Assembly (NCBI GenBank): GCA_016762995.1
Contig: JAESUT010000175.1
Coordinates: 1-10,332, forward strand
Direction of reading: 5' to 3'
Length of the DNA: 10,332 nucleotides
From: Gammaproteobacteria bacterium
Lineage (GTDB): Bacteria; Pseudomonadota; Gammaproteobacteria; Pseudomonadales; Pseudohongiellaceae
Below the pieces are notes generated by a model, which was given only the letters and a program-made list of their open reading frames with translations, searched no databases and was not told the origin of the DNA. Below, in pieces: positions 5,874 to 10,332 of the stretch. Numbering within the stretch: the first letter of the stretch is position 1; every line of letters begins with the position of its first letter. A program made the translations under genes and the position numbers.

Positions 5874-6764
5874 CTAGAAGCCTAATTCAGACTCTCTACC
5901 CTTACGGTATCGGCCGTACATCATCTCTTCTACAAATTCTACACACTTAAATTGTGGTAGCTCGTAGCCTTCTTCTAGGCGACGGTAGATAGGCATCTTG
6001 ATAGTCCAAGCCTCTTCGAAGATATCAGGGTCTTCCATAGTAGCCGTGTACTCGATAACGTTTTCGCTGACCAACGTGTAGCGCTCGGTAACCTTTAGCT
6101 GATAAGTATGGTAATTACCTGCTCTGTCGAACCATGTGCGGTCATCTTGACCAATTACTTCGACTACCCAAGTATCGCCATCCCAATATCCATAAGACTG
6201 ACCCATCCAAGAATCCAATGGTGCAGGACCTGGGTCTTCAAGGAATACGTTACGTACCGCTCCAGCAAATGAATAGGCTATGAAGAAAGCGCTCTCGCTC
6301 TGGAATATCTGGAATGGATGAGGCAAATAAGTGGCTCTCGGCACGCCCGGCATATAGCACTTAACCTCAGGGTCCATTGACTGCCAGTTTGCTGCATTCT
6401 CGTCGCGCTTTGCTAATGCTTCAGGCTTATAGGGGATTGTGCCACCCTCAACTACACCAAAACTAGCTGGAACCGCGCCAATTGCACCCATCGCAACAAT
6501 GCTGGGAGCGGGCACCGGCACGAAATCACCTGGAACAAGCTGATAAGCTGCTCTAGGTGCGGCTGGCTCAAGATTGTCGTTGGCATTCATTAGTACCTGC
6601 CAGATTCCATTGAAATCAGGCTTTCCGTTTGGAGTACGAGGAATATCGCTCATCGAAGCTTCAGCAGCCTGAGCGACGTCAGCAGTTTGTGGATTGCTTG
6701 TGTCAGCAGGTGAGCAACCTGCTAGGAGCACTGCGGTCGCTAGAAGCAGCCATTGAATCTTCAT
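5874..6764 (-). CDS. Lipoprotein of an uncharacterised family, upstream of DUF6152
   Basis: From the ATG at 6764 the protein has 296 residues. It begins with a compact lipoprotein signal with lipobox L14-A-G-C17, then a short linker. Conserved-looking blocks follow: IPRTPNGKPDFNGIWQV (41-57), VPAPSIVAMGAIGAVP (84-99), KCYMPGVPRATYLPHPFQIF (135-154), LEDPGPAPLDSWMGQS (175-190), GDTWVVEV (196-203), TWFDRAGNYH (210-219) and a C-terminal FKCVEFVEE (272-280). The GKPD-GIW opening and WDGDTWVVE block recur in many exported hypothetical proteins of Proteobacteria and Acidobacteria that, as I recall, often neighbour DUF6152 genes; no activity is known. The frame continues to a TTG at 6803, but the 6764 ATG has AAGG 8 bases upstream and gives the proper signal sequence. 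A sigma70-type promoter lies about 40 bases before it. Confidence 0.85.
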   Translation of the reverse strand: MKIQWLLLATAVLLAGCSPADTSNPQTADVAQAAEASMSDIPRTPNGKPDFNGIWQVLMNANDNLEPAAPRAAYQLVPGDFVPVPAPSIVAMGAIGAVPASFGVVEGGTIPYKPEALAKRDENAANWQSMDPEVKCYMPGVPRATYLPHPFQIFQSESAFFIAYSFAGAVRNVFLEDPGPAPLDSWMGQSYGYWDGDTWVVEVIGQDDRTWFDRAGNYHTYQLKVTERYTLVSENVIEYTATMEDPDIFEEAWTIKMPIYRRLEEGYELPQFKCVEFVEEMMYGRYRKGRESELGF

Positions 6765-6811
6765 AATTCTACCTTTTTGTTTTATTGGAAATTCTCTCCC
6801 CAAGGAGCCAC

Positions 6812-6841
6812 GATATAACCACTTGGGTTGGGGTCTGTCAA
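6812..6841 (-). promoter_or_regulatory. Sigma70-type promoter for the lipoprotein gene
   Basis: Read on the minus strand, a perfect -35 box TTGACA (6841-6836) is followed 18 bases later by TATATC (6817-6812), four of six matches to the -10 consensus. The predicted transcript would begin near 6805, about 40 bases before the ATG at 6764. Confidence 0.6.
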
Positions 6842-7354
6842 GCCAAACACGCCGAATCGTCTAGGCTGGGGCCATAAAGAGGCGGCGGATTCAGCGGCAG
6901 AAAAAGCACCTCTCGCGTACACTCAGGTATAAGAAAATTGCAGCTAAAAGCGAATTTTCTCATCAGTGGTTAGGCCAGCAAAGCGTGATTTATTTTGCGC
7001 GACTAGAGCTCATCAGCGAGAGCATGAAAAGCCCAGCCAAGGGAGTCATTTGTCCACCCTGTGCACAGAACAGCTATCCACAGAAACCGAAAACTATCGC
7101 TATCCTGCCAAGAATACACCGGCGATAAACTCCCATTTTAAGTATTACTCAACGAAAGAGGCCTGCTTGCACGACATTCATGAATACACCAGCAAAGCCC
7201 AGCGACAACACGATATCGAAGCAAATAGAGTCAAGAAGCACGACGAAAGCGGTAATCACTAGTACATGCGGCACAATCACTTAGCTTAACCGTATCGGCG
7301 ATCTTCTGCATCGAACTCATTGCCGATGCATCATACCTTGAGTCACTGTTTTTT
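6842..7354. other. Spacer without a convincing gene; DnaA-box-like cluster
   Basis: This stretch of about 510 bases lies between the lipoprotein promoter and the 3' end of the acyltransferase gene. An open frame of 98 codons (6966-7262, plus, GTG start) lacks a ribosome site, a domain or a signal sequence and looks accidental. AGAAAATT (6932-6939) and AATTTTCT (6953-6960) form an 8-base inverted repeat. At 7050-7082 there are TTGTCCACC, the palindrome CTGTGCACAG (7059-7068) and CTATCCACA (7074-7082), the last one mismatch from the DnaA box TTATCCACA. ATCGGC and GCCGAT form another weak inverted pair near 7294-7326. No RNA gene is recognised. Confidence 0.45.
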
Positions 7355-8512
7355 TTATTTCGGAATCTCGAAGTGATGAGTCAAAGCCTTGCGAATAGGT
7401 GTCTCAATAAATCGATAGATGAGGTAGGACACAGCCACGACAATGGCCACAACCAGCGCTAGGTTAAATGGAAATGGCAATGAATCGGGCAGAACATTGA
7501 AGAACTGCAACATTTCCATCAAGGGCCAGTGAAAACAATAAAGTATATAACTAAGACCACCTAACAATACACATAGGCGGGTAGCACTAGCATTTGCATG
7601 CCAGTTCATTCTACTTAGCGCGAAGACCAAAAAACAAACCGACGGCACTGTCGCAAAATACATACTGTACTGATACGGCACATAGTTATGTGCCAGGTAG
7701 ACAGATGCAACGTAGCCAACTACAGCAGCGGAAACTGCAACCCACTTGGTCTGTTTGTCCTCAATATTGGTTCTATGCGGATAGAGAACAAATGCCTTGT
7801 ACACCAGCATACCGAGAATAAATTCGATGCCTCGAATGAGCGGATTCGTGTAAACAGGTATATTTAAATTCAACAAGCTGTACTGCTGTGCATCCGGCAG
7901 ATTTATTTGAATCAATAGAAACTGCAGCAGATAGAAGCCAGCAAATGCAAATGCAACTCGCACCTTAGTGTCGATTTTTCGGAGTAGGATTAGCAATAGA
8001 GGAAAACAGAGATAGAAATACACTTCCAACACAAGTGACCACAGAGGACCGTTGAACACCAGATTTAACGTCTCAATACTACCCAAGGATTGAGTAAACG
8101 TGAGATGGCGTAAGGTGGCCATCGTCCAGAAGGAAACGTCCAAGGGTTCTGGCAGATCATATCTCAGCACAAACGGCCGGTTTACTTCTGTAAAGAAAGC
8201 CTCACCAAAGTTTAGATAGGCCGTGGACACGAACAGTGAAGAAACAAGAACCGCAAGCACGTAGACTGGGAATATTCGTATTACCCTGTGCAAGTAATAG
8301 CGCTTATAGAGTGCCGAACCCTGCACGGTGGGATAGGTGTAGGAGAGAATAAAGCCACTCAGCACGAAGAACCAAGACAACGCGCTGGTCGACGCTGTGC
8401 CATAGAGAACAAAATGCCCCATGATAAGTTCGTAGTGGACCAGCATTACAGTCAGCGCGGCGACAAATCGCATCGCATCGAGAATGGGTATTTTTTCTTG
8501 GCTAGCACTCAT
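7355..8512 (-). CDS. Acyltransferase family 3 membrane protein (OafA/YrhL-like)
   Basis: The 385-residue protein is an integral inner-membrane acyltransferase of the Acyl_transf_3 family, whose members transfer acetyl or other acyl groups to sugars of the cell surface. The family hallmarks are present: LDAMRFVAALTVMLVHY (11-27) with R15 and the likely catalytic H26, FFVLSGFIL (48-56), basic RYYLHRVIRIFPVY (71-84), LWSLVLEVYFYLCFP (157-171) with E163, GGLSYILYCFHWP (318-330) and RFIETPIRK (367-375). About ten hydrophobic helices are visible. There is no C-terminal SGNH domain, so it is the short form. The ATG at 8512 has AGGA about 7 bases upstream on the coding strand and is preferred over the adjacent TTG at 8515. 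It follows the GMC gene by 57 bases on the same strand and may be co-transcribed. Substrate is unknown. Confidence 0.92.
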   Translation of the reverse strand: MSASQEKIPILDAMRFVAALTVMLVHYELIMGHFVLYGTASTSALSWFFVLSGFILSYTYPTVQGSALYKRYYLHRVIRIFPVYVLAVLVSSLFVSTAYLNFGEAFFTEVNRPFVLRYDLPEPLDVSFWTMATLRHLTFTQSLGSIETLNLVFNGPLWSLVLEVYFYLCFPLLLILLRKIDTKVRVAFAFAGFYLLQFLLIQINLPDAQQYSLLNLNIPVYTNPLIRGIEFILGMLVYKAFVLYPHRTNIEDKQTKWVAVSAAVVGYVASVYLAHNYVPYQYSMYFATVPSVCFLVFALSRMNWHANASATRLCVLLGGLSYILYCFHWPLMEMLQFFNVLPDSLPFPFNLALVVAIVVAVSYLIYRFIETPIRKALTHHFEIPK

Positions 8513-8569
8513 CAAACGTTCCTACTTTGATAGCGCTCAGAGTTTGCTGCTGTTGTATCAATCCGATGG

Positions 8570-10273
8570 TCATCCAACTATCGAACGCCAGTTACTCGCT
8601 AGATGTTCTGCGGTGCGCCAAGAAAGCGCCTGCACCGTAAGAGTCGGATTACGCGACCCACTACTACCCATTACCGATGCGCCTAGGATACCAAGGTTCG
8701 GCACCTCATGTGAGAAGCCCCACTCGTCCACCACATTGGAAGCACTGTTCAACCCCATCCGTGTTCCACCGTAAGCGTGCGTGGTCGCACCCATTGTATT
8801 CCCCAACCCGTACTTCACAATTTTGATGGCTCCAGCCTCCAGATACCACTGCTCCATTTTTTCTTGGGAGAAAGCGGCAATGCGCTTTTCGTTATCGCGA
8901 TAGCGAGCCGTGATGCGAGTTACGGGGAAGCCCAGAGGGTCCTTTACAACCGGGTCGAGGTCCAAATAATTGCCCTCGTAGGGAAGTGTCGTTTTTTGTA
9001 TATAAGAGGTATTCGTTCTGTCGGCATTCTTCATGATAAATGCCTTCCAGTCTGAGCCCCAATTCCTTGTCTCGCCGAAGGTAGGCATCTTCGCCGCGCT
9101 CATTGGTTTCCTATCGGTGTGCACCCAGAGATTTGCGCCACCGATAAAGTCCAAGTCACCGTGGTCAAAGTTGTCATCCGCCCACTCATCGATAGCGACA
9201 CCCTGCGCTGGAAGACCGTACCAATTGTGCAAGTCTCTATCGAAGAGCGCAGCAACAGGTGCTCCCTGATGATGGGTCATATAGTGTTTCCCCACTTGCC
9301 CTGCATTGTTAGCAAGGCCATTCGGGAAAGCTCTAGACTTGGAAAGCTGCAACAGCCGCACATTCTCGTAAGCATAACTGGCGAGCAGCACAACATCTGC
9401 TGGCTGAAAGAATGTCTCATTACCTTTGATATAGTCGACGCCTGTTACTTTGCCGTTGTCGTCGACAACTATCTGCGTAACGCGGGCAAAGGTCACAACT
9501 TCGAGATTACCCGTGTCTACAGCTTTGGGAATTACGTTGAATGCGGTGGAGCTCTTGGCCTTTACATGGCAGCCGCCCTTATTACAGAAGCCATGATATT
9601 GGCAAGGTGGCCGACCGTCGAAGAGCTCTGTGGTGATAGCTGCCGGCCCCTGAAACGGATTCCAGCCCAAGCTTTCTGCCGCGTTACCCATTAGATCTGT
9701 AAAAGGTGAGCTACGCAGTGGTTTCATTGGATACTCGCGCTTTCGTTCCCCTTCGAATATATTTCCCGCGGTGTTCTTCTTGCCCTGCACATTACCAGCC
9801 TGACCAGAAATGCCGACTGTATATTCGATCTTGTCGTAGTAAGGCTCTAGCTCCTCATAACTGAACGGCCAGTCTTCGACGGTAGAGTCTTCAGGAATGC
9901 GATTCTCCCCATAACGTTTCTTCGTCTCACTGACTACCTTGAAGTCCCAAGGATTCAAGCGCCAACTTTGCGCCCAGTAGTGCATAGTCGTACCACCTAC
10001 TGCATTCATCATCGGGTGTCCGCCTTGAATGGCAGTATCACTTGATGTCGCACGAACCGTCGGAGCCTCGCTCGCCGCCTTCTGCACTGACTGCGGCCAA
10101 TTGCGCGAGCCATTGCGCAGTTCATCTGGCGCGAAGTCGCGCGGGCTTAACCAGCCTCCCGCCTCGAGGCCGATAACCTTCAGTCCAGCATTGGTCAGGG
10201 GTAGAGCGGCAACGCCGCCGGCAGCTCCCATGCCCACGATCACAACATCCGTCTTTGCTAGTCGCTTAGGCAT
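8570..10273 (-). CDS. GMC family flavin oxidoreductase (gluconate dehydrogenase-like)
   Basis: From the ATG at 10273 the protein has 567 residues, normal for the family. Visible are the FAD Rossmann motif VVIVGMGAAGG (10-20), LEAGG (36-40), the GMC signature-like NAVGGTTMHYWAQSWR (90-105), a cysteine group C224-x5-C230-x4-C235 in a GFCNKGGCHVKAKSS context, H499 in THAYGGTRMG, and a C-terminal SGSRNPTLT (538-546). H499 and N542 are the probable active-site pair. This layout resembles flavoprotein subunits of membrane-linked gluconate, sorbitol or glucose dehydrogenases, which oxidise sugars or alcohols and pass electrons to a cytochrome; in FAD-glucose dehydrogenase similar cysteines hold a 3Fe-4S cluster. 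No Tat or Sec signal is present, so export with a partner is possible. The frame extends to an ATG at 10306, but only 10273 has a ribosome site (GGGAGGGG, 10280-10287, 6-base spacing). The substrate is unknown. Confidence 0.92.
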   Translation of the reverse strand: MPKRLAKTDVVIVGMGAAGGVAALPLTNAGLKVIGLEAGGWLSPRDFAPDELRNGSRNWPQSVQKAASEAPTVRATSSDTAIQGGHPMMNAVGGTTMHYWAQSWRLNPWDFKVVSETKKRYGENRIPEDSTVEDWPFSYEELEPYYDKIEYTVGISGQAGNVQGKKNTAGNIFEGERKREYPMKPLRSSPFTDLMGNAAESLGWNPFQGPAAITTELFDGRPPCQYHGFCNKGGCHVKAKSSTAFNVIPKAVDTGNLEVVTFARVTQIVVDDNGKVTGVDYIKGNETFFQPADVVLLASYAYENVRLLQLSKSRAFPNGLANNAGQVGKHYMTHHQGAPVAALFDRDLHNWYGLPAQGVAIDEWADDNFDHGDLDFIGGANLWVHTDRKPMSAAKMPTFGETRNWGSDWKAFIMKNADRTNTSYIQKTTLPYEGNYLDLDPVVKDPLGFPVTRITARYRDNEKRIAAFSQEKMEQWYLEAGAIKIVKYGLGNTMGATTHAYGGTRMGLNSASNVVDEWGFSHEVPNLGILGASVMGSSGSRNPTLTVQALSWRTAEHLASNWRSIVG

Positions 10274-10332
10274 AACCATCCCCTCCCGCGACATCCTTTG
10301 ATGCATTGTCGGCTAATTTTGTGTAGGTGCTG
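10266..10332 (-). CDS. Possible 3' end of an upstream gene (runs off right edge)
   Basis: An open frame on the minus strand enters from the right edge and ends at TAA (10268-10266), overlapping the GMC start by 8 bases. The visible end is STYTKLADNASKDVAGGDGY plus a final Ala, of ordinary composition. A short overlap with the GMC ribosome site inside the upstream gene is typical of operons, and GMC dehydrogenase genes often follow a small-subunit gene (gluconate 2-dehydrogenase subunit 3 type). Only 21 codons are visible, so neither the gene nor its family can be confirmed. Confidence 0.33.
   Translation of the reverse strand, partial: STYTKLADNASKDVAGGDGYA

Noticed and set aside
6966..7262. 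98-codon open frame on the plus strand with GTG start
   Set aside because: It has no ribosome site, no recognisable domain or signal sequence and an unremarkable composition, and it covers the DnaA-box-like cluster. It is best treated as chance.
7294..7352. Possible terminator after the acyltransferase gene
   Set aside because: The ATCGGC/GCCGAT arms are short, the loop is about 20 bases and no T run follows on the minus strand. The long T run at about 7349-7356 lies at the stop codon and is an A run on the coding strand.
9119..9694. 191-codon open frame on the plus strand
   Set aside because: It lies wholly antisense to the GMC oxidoreductase, whose motifs are unambiguous. It is a shadow frame.
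10274..10306. Start of the GMC oxidoreductase at the ATG at 10306
   Set aside because: There is no ribosome site before it, whereas the ATG at 10273 has GGGAGGGG at 6-base spacing and begins just before the FAD-binding strand.

Overview
The window looks like chromosomal DNA from a marine-type Gammaproteobacterium with moderate GC content. This placement rests on recalled family resemblance (DUF6351, DUF6152, HupE/UreJ, GMC oxidoreductase) and gene style, not on a marker gene, so it is tentative. There is no rRNA, tRNA, transposase, phage gene or CRISPR array. Most of the products appear to be exported, lipid-anchored or membrane proteins, several from families of unknown function.

Layout from left to right. 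1-455 (minus) is the N-terminal part of a DUF6351-like lipoprotein that runs off the left edge. A palindrome-rich divergent spacer follows. 627-1073 (plus) is a YkgJ-type cysteine-cluster protein, overlapped by 11 bases by 1063-1731 (plus), a secreted protein of unknown function with a terminator-like hairpin inside its signal-peptide region. 1761-2942 (minus) is an exported BNR/sialidase-like beta-propeller protein, convergent with the preceding pair. From a structured leader at 3083-3149 runs a plus-strand three-gene operon: a C-terminal-haem cytochrome c lipoprotein (3161-3676), a HupE/UreJ membrane protein (3683-4399) and a 'transmembrane anchor' protein (4444-5010). It ends in decayed repeats and a bidirectional terminator at 5172-5202.

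On the minus strand after the terminator are a secreted DUF6152 protein (5227-5685) with codon use typical of a highly expressed gene and, upstream of it, a lipoprotein of an uncharacterised family (5874-6764) with a good sigma70-type promoter. A spacer of roughly 500 bases without a convincing gene carries DnaA-box-like sites. The last block, also minus, is a GMC flavin oxidoreductase (8570-10273) followed 57 bases later by an acyltransferase-3 membrane protein (7355-8512). The tail of a further upstream gene may overlap the GMC start at the right edge.

How the genes may work together: the cytochrome/HupE/anchor genes read as one envelope module, possibly for metal transport with a redox step. 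The DUF6152 protein and its upstream lipoprotein look like a co-expressed envelope pair. The GMC enzyme is probably the catalytic flavoprotein of a periplasmic dehydrogenase whose partner genes lie outside the window. These functional links are inference. No clearly new defence or mobile system is visible.
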